Position numbers and translations under genes: made by a program. A DNA stretch of 64,000 nucleotides, from assembly GCA_965207595.1 (NCBI GenBank), contig CBDBMW010000010.1:124001-188000 (forward strand), given 5' to 3'. The stretch is from JAGWAJ01 sp026707615. Lineage in GTDB: Bacteria > Acidobacteriota > Vicinamibacteria > Vicinamibacterales > UBA8438. Shown in pieces: positions 55,463 through 64,000 of this stretch. Under the pieces are notes generated by a model. It did not search any database. It had not been told where the DNA came from and saw nothing but the letters and a program-made list of their open reading frames with translations. The number at the start of each line of letters is the position of its first letter. Positions within the stretch are counted from its first letter, which is position 1.

Positions 55463-57541
55463 ATGATCCTTCCGCTGCACCACGCGATACGGGCCCGCCT
55501 GCGCGCCGTTCTCGACGAGCTCTACGGGCTCGAGGCGGAGACGCTGCCCGAGATCGCCGTCCAGTCACCGCCGAACCGCGCCCTGGGCGACCTGGGCACG
55601 CCGCTCGCCTTCGAGCTCGCGAGGCGGCTGCGCAAGGCGCCCCGCCGCATCGCCGCCGAGGTGGTCGCCGCACTCGGGACGGTCGAGGGGGTCGCACGCG
55701 CCGAGGCGGCGCCGAACGGGTACGTCAACCTCTTTCTCGCCCGGGAGCCGTTCGTCCGCCGGGCCCTCGCGGGCGGCTCCGAACCGCCGGCGAAGTCCGC
55801 GGCGAGAGCCAAGGTGATCGTCGAGCACACCGCGATCAATCCCAACAAGGCGGCCCACATCGGGCACCTGCGCAACTCGGCCATGGGCGACACGCTGGCG
55901 CGCACCCTGCGCTTCCTCGGCGTGCCGGTCGAGGTCCAGAACTACATCGACGACACGGGCGTGCAGGTGGCGGACGTGGTCGTCGGCTTCCAGCAGCTCG
56001 AGGGCGCCTCGGTCGCCGACGTGGCGGCGCGCGCCGCGGAGCCCGGATTCGATCACTACTGCTGGGACCTCTACGCCCGCGTGGCCGAGTGGTACGGCGC
56101 CGACGGCGACCGCCTCGCGTTCCGCGCCCGCGCGCTGCACGACATCGAGGGCGCGGGGAACCCGACGGCCGAGATCGGCCGCGTCGTCGCCGCCCGGATC
56201 GTCCGCTGCCACCTGGCGACGATGAGCCGGCTGAACGTCGACTACGACCTGCTCTGCTGGGAAGGCGACATCCTGCGCCTGGAGTTCTGGGCGCGCGCGT
56301 TCGAGGTGCTGAAGCAGGCCGGAGCGGTCCACCTGCAGTCCGGCGGCCCGCAGGCCGGCTGCTGGGTCATGCCGCTGGCCGAGTCCGCGCCCTCCGGGAA
56401 GGAAGAGGCGGAGGACGGCGGCGGCGAGCCCGAGGCGCGGGCGAAGATCATCGTGCGCTCCAACGGCACCGTGACCTACGTCGGCAAGGACATCGCATAC
56501 CAGTTCTGGAAGTTCGGCGTGCTCGAGCAGGACTTCCACTACCGGCCGCACGACGGGCAGCGCTCGGGGCGTCCCCTCTGGTCGACGACGAGCACGCCCC
56601 CGGCCGAGCGACCGGACGCCTCGGTCGGCGAGGACGCTTCCGCCGCGGACGCTGCCGGCACGGCCGCGCCCGCCGGTCCCGACCTCTCCCCACCGCCGTT
56701 CGGGCGCGCCGGCGCCGTCTACAACGTCATCGACACCCGCCAGTCGTACCTGCAGCAGCTCCTCAAGGACGCGCTGGCCGCCATCGACCGGCCCGACGCC
56801 GCCGAGCGATCCGTGCACGTCTCCTACGAGATGGTGGCGCTGTCGCATGCCACGGCGCGGCTGCTCGGCTACGAGACCGACCCCGGCGACCGGCGCCCGT
56901 TCGTCGAGGTGTCCGGACGGAAGGGGCTGGGCGTGAAGGCGGACGATCTCATCGACCGGGTGACCGCCGCCGCGCGCCACGAGGTGGCTTCCCGGCACGA
57001 CGATCTCGACGACGCGGAGGCGGACCGCATCGCCGCGATCATCGCCGTCGCCGCGGTGCGCTACTTCATGATCAAGTTCTCGCGCGGCAAGCTCATCGTG
57101 TTCGACATCGAGGAGGCCCTGAGCTTCGAGGGCGAGAGCGGACCGTACCTGCAGTACGCGGCGGTGCGTGCCACCAACATCCTGCGCAAGCTCGAGGCCC
57201 GCGACGGTCTCGACGAGGCGGCGCTCGCCGCCGCCCTCGCGGACCTGCCCGGGGCGCCGCTCGACGACCCGGAGGCCGGCGAGCTGTGGGGACTGGTGCT
57301 CGAGGCCTCGCGTCTCGACGAGATGGCCGACCAGGCCGTCCGCGCCATCGAGCTCTCCGTGCTCGCCAAGTACGCCTTCTCGCTGGCTCGCACGTTCCAC
57401 ACGTTCTACCACCGCTGCCCGGTCCTGGCCGAGGAACGCCGCGAGGTCCGCCTGTGGCGCGCCGCCGGGGTCCTGTACGTCCTGCGGCAGTTGACGCGCG
57501 CCCTCGATCTCATGGGCTGCGAGGTTCCCCCGCGGATGTAG
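55463..57541 (+). CDS. argS: Arginyl-tRNA synthetase
   Basis: 692 residues, against about 550-590 for most bacterial ArgRS. Class I synthetase with the HIGH motif in VEHTAINPNKAAHIGHLRNS (about 120-139); the Lys before HIGH is the one that replaces KMSK in ArgRS enzymes lacking that motif, and the KMSKS site here reads SGRKGLGVKADDL. The N-terminal additional domain (NRALGDLGTPLAFELARRLR) and the C-terminal DALR anticodon domain (ALSFEGESGPYLQYAAVRAT, LARTFHTFYHRCPV) are present. The extra length is in two polar inserts (about residues 312-326 and 365-415). Confidence 0.95.
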   Translation: MILPLHHAIRARLRAVLDELYGLEAETLPEIAVQSPPNRALGDLGTPLAFELARRLRKAPRRIAAEVVAALGTVEGVARAEAAPNGYVNLFLAREPFVRRALAGGSEPPAKSAARAKVIVEHTAINPNKAAHIGHLRNSAMGDTLARTLRFLGVPVEVQNYIDDTGVQVADVVVGFQQLEGASVADVAARAAEPGFDHYCWDLYARVAEWYGADGDRLAFRARALHDIEGAGNPTAEIGRVVAARIVRCHLATMSRLNVDYDLLCWEGDILRLEFWARAFEVLKQAGAVHLQSGGPQAGCWVMPLAESAPSGKEEAEDGGGEPEARAKIIVRSNGTVTYVGKDIAYQFWKFGVLEQDFHYRPHDGQRSGRPLWSTTSTPPAERPDASVGEDASAADAAGTAAPAGPDLSPPPFGRAGAVYNVIDTRQSYLQQLLKDALAAIDRPDAAERSVHVSYEMVALSHATARLLGYETDPGDRRPFVEVSGRKGLGVKADDLIDRVTAAARHEVASRHDDLDDAEADRIAAIIAVAAVRYFMIKFSRGKLIVFDIEEALSFEGESGPYLQYAAVRATNILRKLEARDGLDEAALAAALADLPGAPLDDPEAGELWGLVLEASRLDEMADQAVRAIELSVLAKYAFSLARTFHTFYHRCPVLAEERREVRLWRAAGVLYVLRQLTRALDLMGCEVPPRM

Positions 57542-57557
57542 GCGGGCGCTGCCGCCG

Positions 57558-58274
57558 TCAGTCGTAGGCGAGGCGCGGCAGGCGGAAGTGATCGATCAGC
57601 AGCCGGTCGCGGCCGGCCGCGACCGCGCGCCGGAAGGCACCGCGCTCCATCCGCTCGCGAAAGGGAGCCAGCTCGCGCTCGGCTTCCTCCCGCATGCGGA
57701 GGAGGAGCGGCTCGCCGGCCGCCTCGCGCGCCGCCGCGAGGAGCCCGGCGTCGAGCTCCGCCAGGCGGTCGACGAGCTGTTGCCGGGCCTTGCCGCGGGG
57801 CACCCCCCCGGCGCGCACCGCTTCCATCTCGGCCGCGACCTCCCCCGCGCGGCCGCCGAGGGACCCGGGCTCGCTGACGGCGCACGCGGACAGCCGGGCG
57901 ACGACGCGCTCCAGGTGCGCGGACAGCGACGTCCGCCGCCGGGCCGCCCCGCCGCCGCCCTCCTCCCCCGTCCGCGGATCGGCGCCGGAGGATGGGCCGC
58001 CCATGCCGACGCCGATCGCCCGCTTCCAGTCGTCGAACAGGTCGAGCACGTCGGCCTCGCAGTATTCGATGCGCAACGGGCGCCGGCGCTTCCCCGGCCC
58101 CCGGCGGCGGGCGCACGCCCGATCGACGGCCCGGCGGACGACGCTCAGGGGCACGCCCCCCGCCGACCAGGCGGTCACCAGCTCGAACGCGGGTCCGACG
58201 ATGCGGATGAGGTGACCCTCATTCTGCCTGCAGAGGTAGGCTTCGACCTGGCGGCAGTAGGCGCCGGGGTCCAT
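57558..58274 (-). CDS. Conserved protein of unknown function
   Basis: 238 residues. I do not recognise a named family. The N-terminal 85 residues look conserved: MDPGAYCRQVEAYLCRQNEG, HLIRIVGPAFELVTAWSAGG, VPLSVVRRAVDRACAR and RRPLRIEYCEADVLDLFDDW. The rest is Arg/Glu/Ala-rich and mostly helical (LAELDAGLLAAAREAAGE, EEAERELAPFRERMERGAFR), ending in DRLLIDHFRLPRLAYD. No membrane segment or signal peptide. It converges with argS (16 bp) and lies 50 bp before coaX. Two Cys in the N-terminal part (CRQ, CRQN) might bind something, unproven. Confidence 0.7.
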   Translation of the reverse strand: MDPGAYCRQVEAYLCRQNEGHLIRIVGPAFELVTAWSAGGVPLSVVRRAVDRACARRRGPGKRRRPLRIEYCEADVLDLFDDWKRAIGVGMGGPSSGADPRTGEEGGGGAARRRTSLSAHLERVVARLSACAVSEPGSLGGRAGEVAAEMEAVRAGGVPRGKARQQLVDRLAELDAGLLAAAREAAGEPLLLRMREEAERELAPFRERMERGAFRRAVAAGRDRLLIDHFRLPRLAYD

Positions 58275-58324
58275 GGGGTGGTTCCAGGCCGTCGGGACGT
58301 CCGCCGGAGGCTCGCCGCGCGCCG

Positions 58325-59122
58325 TCAGGACGGCGGTCGCCCCGGCGGCTCGTTCCGTTCCCAGACGAACCGCAGCCCGGCCAGGGTCAGATCTCCATGC
58401 ACTTCGTCGATGACGTCGGTCTCCGCGGCGATCGCGGAGGCCAGGCCGCCGGTGGCAACGCAGAGACAGCCGCCGCCGGCGCCGAGCTCGGCGCGGAGGC
58501 GAGCGACGATACCCTCCACCATCGCCACGTAGCCGAAGAAGATGCCGGACTGGATCGATCCCACCGTGGTGCGGCCGATCAGCGCTTCCGGCCGGCGCAC
58601 CTCGACGCGCGGGAGCCGGGCCGCTCTCTGGAACAGGGCGTCGGCGGAGATCTCGACGCCGGGGCAGATGACGCCGCCCTGGTACGTTCCGTCCGCCGAC
58701 AGGGCATCGAAGGTCGTTGCGGTACCGAAGTCGACGACGATGATGGGCCGCGGGGGACGACCGTACAGGCGCCAGGCGGCGACGCCGTTGACCAGCCGGT
58801 CGGCGCCCACCTCCGCCGGCCGCTCGTAGCGGATCGGCAAACCGGCGTTACCGGCATCGACGTTCAGCACGGTCAGGTCGAGCTCCCGGGTCACCATCTG
58901 CGACACCGCGTGGGTCAACGCGGGCACCACCGACGCCATCACGACGCCATCGATGCGCCGCGGGTCGATGCCCCGTCCCGCGAACAGGCGGCTGACCAGC
59001 ACCCACAGCTCGTCCGCCGTGCGCTCGTGCAGCGTGGCCAGGCGCCAACTGACGACCAGCTCGTCCTTCTCGAACACGCCGCAGACGATGTTCGTGTTAC
59101 CGACGTCGATGGCGAGCAGCAT
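58325..59122 (-). CDS. coaX: Type III pantothenate kinase
   Basis: 265 residues from ATG 59122; GTG 59131, three codons earlier, overlaps birA by GTGA and is an alternative. First step of CoA synthesis. ASKHA fold: MLLAIDVGNTNIVCGVFEKD, GVVMASVVPALTHAVSQMVT, PAEVGADRLVNGVAAWRLYG, PIIVVDFGTATTFDALSADG, GGVICPGVEISADALFQRAA and IGRTTVGSIQSGIFFGYVAM. The birA-coaX pair is common. Confidence 0.96.
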   Translation of the reverse strand: MLLAIDVGNTNIVCGVFEKDELVVSWRLATLHERTADELWVLVSRLFAGRGIDPRRIDGVVMASVVPALTHAVSQMVTRELDLTVLNVDAGNAGLPIRYERPAEVGADRLVNGVAAWRLYGRPPRPIIVVDFGTATTFDALSADGTYQGGVICPGVEISADALFQRAARLPRVEVRRPEALIGRTTVGSIQSGIFFGYVAMVEGIVARLRAELGAGGGCLCVATGGLASAIAAETDVIDEVHGDLTLAGLRFVWERNEPPGRPPS

Positions 59123-59127
59123 CGAAC

Positions 59128-59943
59128 TCACCCCCACCGCACCTCGCCGCCCACGATCCGTTCCGTGCGGCCTCCGCAATCGACCAGCAGCGCACCGTCG
59201 TCCGCGATGCCGGCCGTACGACCGTCGCGGCGGGCCCGGGGGCCCTCCCACGACACGCGGGCGCCCGTCGCGCTCGGCGACAGGTCGCGCCAGCGATCGA
59301 GCAGCCGGGCCGACCCGCCGGCCGCCACCACTTCCCCCCAGCGCCGGATGCCCGCGAGGATCCCGGCCAGCAGCGGTCCGCGATCGACGGCACGGCCCAC
59401 CGCCTCCTCGAGCGCCACGGCCTGCCCCCTGAGCTCGGGAGGGTAGCCGCCTCGTCGCAGGTTGATGCCGATCCCGAGCACGGCGCCCTCCCCCGCATGG
59501 GCCGGAAGCCGCTCCGTCAGGATGCCGGCCAACTTGCGCGGCCGCGACGCCCGGGCTCCGCCGGGCGCCGCCAGCACGACGTCGTTCGGCCACTTGAGGT
59601 CCGCCGCAAGGCCGACCCCGGCGCGGACGGCCTCGGCCGCCGCCACGCCCGCCAGCAACGTGAGCAGCGGCGACGGCGGCCCGCGCAGCACCGCCGACAG
59701 GTAGAGGCCCGCGCCGGGCGGCGAGTGCCAGGTCCGGCCTCGCCGGCCCCGGCCGGCGGTCTGGCGCCCGGCCAGCACCGTAGTGCCGTCGGGGGCGCCC
59801 GACGACGCGAGGGCGGCGGCGACGTCGTTCGTCGAGCCGACCTCCGACCGGTACACCAGGCGCACCCAGTCGAGGTCGCGTCGCGCGGCAAGCGCTGCCG
59901 CGACGTCGGCGGGCGGAAGCTCGTTCGACGCTGCGCCCTGCAC
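59128..59943 (-). CDS. birA: Biotin--[acetyl-CoA-carboxylase] ligase
   Basis: 271 residues. Attaches biotin to carboxylase carrier proteins. Catalytic domain: YRSEVGSTNDVAAALASSGA, TVLAGRQTAGRGRRGRTWHS with the biotinyl-AMP loop GRGRRG, PPGAGLYLSAVLRG, LKWPNDVVLAAPGG and LGIGINLRRGGYP. There is no N-terminal DNA-binding domain, so it is a ligase only and not a repressor. It starts 9 bp after valS. Confidence 0.95.
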   Translation of the reverse strand: MQGAASNELPPADVAAALAARRDLDWVRLVYRSEVGSTNDVAAALASSGAPDGTTVLAGRQTAGRGRRGRTWHSPPGAGLYLSAVLRGPPSPLLTLLAGVAAAEAVRAGVGLAADLKWPNDVVLAAPGGARASRPRKLAGILTERLPAHAGEGAVLGIGINLRRGGYPPELRGQAVALEEAVGRAVDRGPLLAGILAGIRRWGEVVAAGGSARLLDRWRDLSPSATGARVSWEGPRARRDGRTAGIADDGALLVDCGGRTERIVGGEVRWG

Positions 59944-59952
59944 GCGATCCTC

Positions 59953-62634
59953 TCACGCGTCGAGCGCGACGAGAATCTGCTCCAGCTTCGCCAGGTGCCG
60001 CGCCACGTCCTGCTCCTGGGCGCGCGCCTCGTCGACCACGACCGGATCCGCGCGCTCCACGAAGGAGGGGTTGGCGAGGCGTGCCTGTAGCGCGGTCCGC
60101 CGGCGGGTGAGCTTCTCCACGTCGCGCTTCACCCGCTCCGCCTCCCTGGCGCGGTCGACGATGCCGGCGAGGGGCACGTGGATCTGGAAGTCGCGCACGA
60201 CGCGCCGGACGGTATCCGGGCTGCGCTCGACCTCGGCCACGCAGTCGAGCGCGGTGAGGCCGGCCAGCCGTGCGATGTGCGACCCGTGCCGCTCGAGGAC
60301 CGCCGCCGTCGCCGCGTCCGCCCCCTGCACGAGCGCGGTGATCCTGCGAGACGGCGGCACGCCCCATTCCGAGCGGACGGTGCGGACTCCGGTCGTGACC
60401 TCCTGGATCAGGCTCATCGCCGCAACCGCGTCGTCGTCCCGCCATTCCGCGACGGGCTCCGGGAACGTCGAGCGGGCGATGGTCCGCTCCTCCGGCGCCC
60501 GCGGCTCCCCTCCGGCCTGCGACGCCTCCGCGGCCGGGGGCGGCAGCACCTGCCAGATCTCCTCCGTCACGAAGGGGACGAAGGGGTGGAGCATCCGCAG
60601 CACGCGGTCGTGCACCTCGAGCAGCACGGCCAGGGCCCGGTCCCGCACGGGCGGCTCCGACTGCAGATCGGCCTTGACCAGCTCGATGTACCAGTCGGCG
60701 TACTCGTGCCACACGAAGTGGTAGATGCGATCCGCGGCGACGTCGAAGCGGTAGCGCTCGAACGCCTCGTCGAGCTCCGCCGCGAGCTCGCTCGTCCGGT
60801 GCAGCATCCAGCGGTGCGCGACGTCCAGCGAGGCGGCGGCGGGCACCGGCGACCGCGTCGCGAGCTCCGGCGGCACGTGCAGCAGCACGAACCGCGAGAC
60901 GTTCCACACCTTGTTGATGAACTGCCTCGAGTTTCGCAGCCGCCCCTCCGAGAGCGAGATGTCCATCCCCGGCGAGGCCAGCGAGGCCAGTGTGAAGCGG
61001 AACGCGTCGGCCCCGATCTCCTCCATCAGCTCCAGCGGGTCGACGACGTTGCCCTTCGACTTGCTCATCTTCTGCCCGTGCGCATCCCGCACGAGCGAGG
61101 TGATGTAGACCGAGCGGAACGGCACGTCCTTCCGGAAGCGGAGGCCGAGCATCATCATGCGCGCGACCCAGAAGAAGATGATGTCGTGCGCCGTGATCAT
61201 CAGGGTCGTCGGATAGTAGCGGCGCAGGTCGTCCGTCTCCTCGGGCCACCCCAGGGTGCTGAACGGCCACAGCCCCGAGCTGAACCAGGTGTCGAGGACG
61301 TCGGTCTCCTGGCGCAGCGCGCCGCCGCACGGGCACCGCTCGGGGGCCGTCTCCGCCACCTGCACCTCGTCGCAGTCGGCGCAGTACCAGGCCGGGATGC
61401 GGTGCCCCCACCAGAGCTGGCGCGAGATGCACCAGTCGTGGATGTTGGTCATCCAGTCGTTGTAGATCTTGGTCCAGCTCTCGGGGACGAACCGCGTGCG
61501 GCCGTCGGCCACCGCCGCCAGCGCCTCCTCGGCCAGCGGCTTGATGCGCACGAACCACTGGGTCGACAGCAGCGGCTCCACCACGGTGGCGCAGCGCTCG
61601 CAGTGACCGACCGCGTGCTCGTGGTCGTCGATCCGCTCGAGGAGGCCTTCCGACTCGAGCCTGGCGACGAGCCCCTCCCGCGCCCGGAAGCGGTCCTGCC
61701 CCGCGAACGGGCCGGCGGCGGCTGTCATTCGCCCGTCCTCGTCGATGACGGTGACGCGTTCCAGCCCGTGGCGCTCTCCGATGGCGAAGTCGTTCGGATC
61801 GTGGGCCGGCGTCACCTTCACCGCGCCGGTCCCGAACTCCGGATCGACGAAGTCGTCGGCGACGATCGGCAACTCGCGGCCGATGACCGGCAGCCGCAGC
61901 CGCTGGCCGAGCCGACCGGCGTAGCGCTCGTCGCCGGGATGCACCGCCACCGCGGTGTCGCCGAGCATCGTCTCCGGCCTTGTCGTCGCCACGGTCACCG
62001 CCCCCGACCCGTCCACGTACGGGTAGCGGATGTGCCAGAGCCGCCCCCGCGTCGGCTTGTGGATCACCTCCAGGTCGGAGAGCGCCGTGCGGCACCGCGG
62101 GCACCAGCTCACCAGGTAGCGGCCACGGTAGATCTGGCCCTCGCGGTACAGCGTGACGAAGACGCGCCGCACCGCCTGCGAGAGCGTCTCGTCGAGCGTG
62201 AACCGCTCGCGGGACCAGTCGACGGACGAGCCGAGCTTGCGCATCTGGCTCGTGATGGTGCCGTGGCTCTTCCGCACCCACTCCCAGACGCGAGCCTCGA
62301 ACGCCTCCCGGCCCAGGTCGTGGCGGCTCCGGCCCTCCGCCGCGAGCTGCTTCTCGACCACGTTCTGCGTGGCGATCCCGGCGTGGTCGGTCCCCGGCAG
62401 CCAGAGCACGTCGAAGCCCCGCATGCGCTTCCAGCGGGCGACGATGTCGGGCAGCGTCTGGTTCAGGGCGTGACCGATGTGCAGCGTGCCGGTGACGTTG
62501 GGCGGCGGCAGCACCATGCTGAAGGCTGGCTGCCCGGACGCGGGGTCGGCCCGGAACGCCCCGATGCGCTCCCAGTACGCGTACCACTTGGGATCGACCG
62601 CCGCATGGTCGAACACCTTCGACAACTCGCGCAT
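59953..62634 (-). CDS. valS: Valyl-tRNA synthetase
   Basis: 893 residues, usual length. Class I. HIGH in PNVTGTLHIGHALNQTLPDI (about residue 52), the editing domain (VATTRPETMLGDTAVAVHPG, VTPAHDPNDFAIGERHGLER), KMSKS in KMSKSKGNVVDPLELMEEIG (about 521-540), the anticodon domain and a C-terminal coiled coil (VKRDVEKLTRRRTALQARLA) typical of ValRS. The start MRELSKVFDHAAVDPKWYAY is canonical. Confidence 0.97.
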   Translation of the reverse strand: MRELSKVFDHAAVDPKWYAYWERIGAFRADPASGQPAFSMVLPPPNVTGTLHIGHALNQTLPDIVARWKRMRGFDVLWLPGTDHAGIATQNVVEKQLAAEGRSRHDLGREAFEARVWEWVRKSHGTITSQMRKLGSSVDWSRERFTLDETLSQAVRRVFVTLYREGQIYRGRYLVSWCPRCRTALSDLEVIHKPTRGRLWHIRYPYVDGSGAVTVATTRPETMLGDTAVAVHPGDERYAGRLGQRLRLPVIGRELPIVADDFVDPEFGTGAVKVTPAHDPNDFAIGERHGLERVTVIDEDGRMTAAAGPFAGQDRFRAREGLVARLESEGLLERIDDHEHAVGHCERCATVVEPLLSTQWFVRIKPLAEEALAAVADGRTRFVPESWTKIYNDWMTNIHDWCISRQLWWGHRIPAWYCADCDEVQVAETAPERCPCGGALRQETDVLDTWFSSGLWPFSTLGWPEETDDLRRYYPTTLMITAHDIIFFWVARMMMLGLRFRKDVPFRSVYITSLVRDAHGQKMSKSKGNVVDPLELMEEIGADAFRFTLASLASPGMDISLSEGRLRNSRQFINKVWNVSRFVLLHVPPELATRSPVPAAASLDVAHRWMLHRTSELAAELDEAFERYRFDVAADRIYHFVWHEYADWYIELVKADLQSEPPVRDRALAVLLEVHDRVLRMLHPFVPFVTEEIWQVLPPPAAEASQAGGEPRAPEERTIARSTFPEPVAEWRDDDAVAAMSLIQEVTTGVRTVRSEWGVPPSRRITALVQGADAATAAVLERHGSHIARLAGLTALDCVAEVERSPDTVRRVVRDFQIHVPLAGIVDRAREAERVKRDVEKLTRRRTALQARLANPSFVERADPVVVDEARAQEQDVARHLAKLEQILVALDA

Positions 62635-62705
62635 GGCCGCTAGATCGTATCAGGAGCCCGGAGGAGGAACGCCGAATCGACGGGGCGCAGGAAGGCCGGT
62701 TCGGG

Positions 62706-63563
62706 TCAGCCGGCACCGCCCCGGGTGCGCGCGATCTCCTCGCGCACGACCCGCTCGGCCACCTCCGAAACGGCGGCCGCGGCCTGCTCCCGCAGGTAGG
62801 CGTCGGTCAGGCGGGCGACGACACGGTCAACGAGGTCGGACACGATTGTCTCCGGGAGCTGGTAACGCGACGGGGCCGGAGCCGCGGCGCCGTCCCGGCT
62901 GCGCGCCTCGGCGGCGAGCAGCGCAGCGAAGGCATCGGCCAGTACCGATCCCTCGACCACGACCACCGAGGCCGGCGCAGGAGCCGGCCTCTCCCCCTCG
63001 GACGCGGGCTCGACCGGCGGCGGGACCGGAGCCTGCGGGACGGCAGCGGAAGCCTGTGGCCACTGCTCGATCGGAGCCGCCGGACCTGCCGACGCCGCGA
63101 ACGCGTCCGCCGCCGCGGGCGGTGGCTCCGCACCGGGCGGGGTGACGGAAGCGGCCGACGCCACCGGTTCCGAGGCCGCCGCAGCCCCGTCGGTCCGGGC
63201 CAGCAGATCCCGTACGGTGCCGATCACCTGCTGCGCCTCGAACGGCTTGACCAGCACGCCGCGGGACCCGACCTCCTCCGCCCGCACCGTGTCCACCGGG
63301 TCGAAGGCGCCGGTCAGCAGCACTACGGGGATGCGGGCCAGCTCCGGGCTCTGGCGCACGAAGTCCGCCACCTCGTAGCCGTCACCCTCCGGCATCCGGG
63401 TATCCGCGAGGACGATGTCCGGCCGCTGGCGCTTGATGTCCTCGATGGCGGCGTTGCCGCCCCCGACGGACACCACGTCCACGTCCTCGTCCACGAACGT
63501 CAGCTCGATGATGCGCTGAACGCTGACGCTGTCGTCCGCCAGCAGGAGCCTCGTGCGCGACAT
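62706..63563 (-). CDS. Response regulator with unusual C-terminal extension
   Basis: 285 residues from ATG 63563. Residues 1-125 are a receiver domain: TRLLLADDSVSVQRIIELTF (acidic pair), phospho-acceptor in DIVLADTRMPEGDGYEVADF, Thr in VVLLTGAFDPVDTV and Lys in GVLVKPFEAQQVIGTVRDLL. No DNA-binding domain follows; instead a Pro/Ala-rich linker and a helical end (PETIVSDLVDRVVARLTDAY, LREQAAAAVSEVAERVVREE). This layout resembles receiver-only regulators of gliding or polarity systems. No partner kinase is adjacent. Confidence 0.88.
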   Translation of the reverse strand: MSRTRLLLADDSVSVQRIIELTFVDEDVDVVSVGGGNAAIEDIKRQRPDIVLADTRMPEGDGYEVADFVRQSPELARIPVVLLTGAFDPVDTVRAEEVGSRGVLVKPFEAQQVIGTVRDLLARTDGAAAASEPVASAASVTPPGAEPPPAAADAFAASAGPAAPIEQWPQASAAVPQAPVPPPVEPASEGERPAPAPASVVVVEGSVLADAFAALLAAEARSRDGAAAPAPSRYQLPETIVSDLVDRVVARLTDAYLREQAAAAVSEVAERVVREEIARTRGGAG

Positions 63564-63796
63564 TCCGTTGGCAGCGTACTTGTCGCGCGCGCCGGCCGTC
63601 AAGGATGCCGCCGGAGTCCCCCGGCCGGCGCCTCGGCCACCGAGCCCCTTGCTCCACGAGGCGCTGCGCCGGAACGGGGTGCCGGGACGGCGCGGCATTC
63701 CGGTCCGCTGCTCATGCGTCCTCAGCGCCGCGAATCGCGTCGTCGGGCGGAGAATGGGCCGACGTTGCCTCTTCGACGGCGGCCAACCCGCGAGAA
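63564..63796. other. Intergenic region, 233 bp, no feature identified
   Basis: Between the start of the response-regulator gene and the stop of the TonB-dependent receptor gene, both on the minus strand. Short ORFs here have no family features; I see no consensus promoter and no clear hairpin. Confidence 0.5.
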
Positions 63797-64000
63797 TCAG
63801 CCCATCGTCCGCCACCGATAGTTGAGGCGCACGTAGTAGAACCCGCCGCTGAAGCCGAACGGCGTGGACGGCGGATACCGGTTGCCCAGCCGGCCGGGGT
63901 CGGGGTTCTCGTCGGGGTAGGTGTTGAGGACGTTCCGGCTGCCCAGCGTGAGAGAGACGGCGTCACTCACGGGCCACGTGCCCTCGACATCCAGGATCGG
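63797..64000 (-). CDS. TonB-dependent receptor, C-terminal fragment
   Basis: The gene runs off the right edge; the last 67 codons are visible. The sequence reads VEGTWPVSDAVSLTLGSRNV, LNTYPDENPDPGRLGNRYPP and STPFGFSGGFYYVRLNYRW before the stop. This pattern of amphipathic strands, with LGSRNVLNTYPDENPD, matches the barrel end of TonB-dependent outer-membrane receptors. Such receptors import siderophores, cobalamin or sugars using TonB energy. Substrate cannot be told from the fragment. Confidence 0.85.
   Translation of the reverse strand, partial: PILDVEGTWPVSDAVSLTLGSRNVLNTYPDENPDPGRLGNRYPPSTPFGFSGGFYYVRLNYRWRTMG

Noticed and set aside
58325..62716. Single long minus-strand frame ending in CoaX
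   Set aside because: Only the last 265 codons are CoaX; the rest overlaps birA and valS in another frame. The true start is ATG 59122 or GTG 59131.

Overview
The window is a GC-rich (about 70 percent by eye), densely packed, almost wholly chromosomal housekeeping stretch from a Gram-negative bacterium. LPS genes (lpxA, lpxI), BamA, Skp, LolCDE-type genes, Lnt, a TonB protein and a TonB-dependent receptor show an outer membrane. A futalosine menaquinone cluster, Hfq, HspR control of dnaK, and an exported beta-barrel family that I associate with Acidobacteriota point to that phylum, probably Vicinamibacteria (subgroup 6). The taxonomy is inference; no rRNA or tRNA gene is present.

Layout. 1-9.2 kb (minus): hfq, dgt, yceD, rpmF, fabD, fabG, acpP, fabF, etfB, etfA, ETF-quinone oxidoreductase and a DUF374 acyltransferase, mostly overlapping by 4 nt. 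This joins fatty acid synthesis to the electron-transfer flavoprotein chain. 9.2-11.5 kb: miaA, a tiny membrane ORF and a TonB protein. 11.6-18.1 kb: menaquinone genes (menG, ubiX, ubiA/mqnP, deaminase-type amidohydrolase, mqnC, mqnA) and an mqnE-like gene without its iron-sulfur cysteines. 18.1-24.9 kb: envelope cluster bamA, skp, a fused fabZ-lpxA, lpxI and a Gfo/Idh oxidoreductase. 25-33 kb: clpC, lolD, lolC/E, lysS with an N-terminal winged helix, nusB, ribH and an enoyl-CoA hydratase. 33-38.7 kb: three small membrane proteins, a PfkB kinase, mtnP, methylmalonyl-CoA epimerase, meaB and an acyl-CoA dehydrogenase. 38.7-40.5 kb: a beta-barrel protein and a pair of exported paralogs. 40.5-46.3 kb: hemW, a DnaC-like ATPase and the dnaK-dnaJ-hspR operon. 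46.5-57.5 kb: PBP1A, prfB (with programmed frameshift), lnt, SPOR, slipin, nfeD, mobA, argS. 57.6-64 kb: an unknown protein, coaX, birA, valS, a response regulator and the end of a TonB-dependent receptor.

Most genes lie on the minus strand; plus-strand genes are the beta-barrel protein, PBP1A, mobA and argS. ATGA/GTGA 4-nt overlaps are very common and suggest long translationally coupled operons. No phage, insertion sequence, CRISPR array or toxin-antitoxin system was seen.

The most unusual observations are: (i) a family of short interspersed stem-loop repeats, at least seven copies, lying at or just after stop codons and in two cases supplying the C-terminal tail of a protein; (ii) the cysteine-less MqnE-like protein inside the menaquinone operon; (iii) a FabZ-LpxA fusion; (iv) a winged-helix extension on lysyl-tRNA synthetase; (v) an acyl carrier protein with a serine-rich tail; (vi) a HAIR-like operator lying on a near-consensus dnaK promoter.
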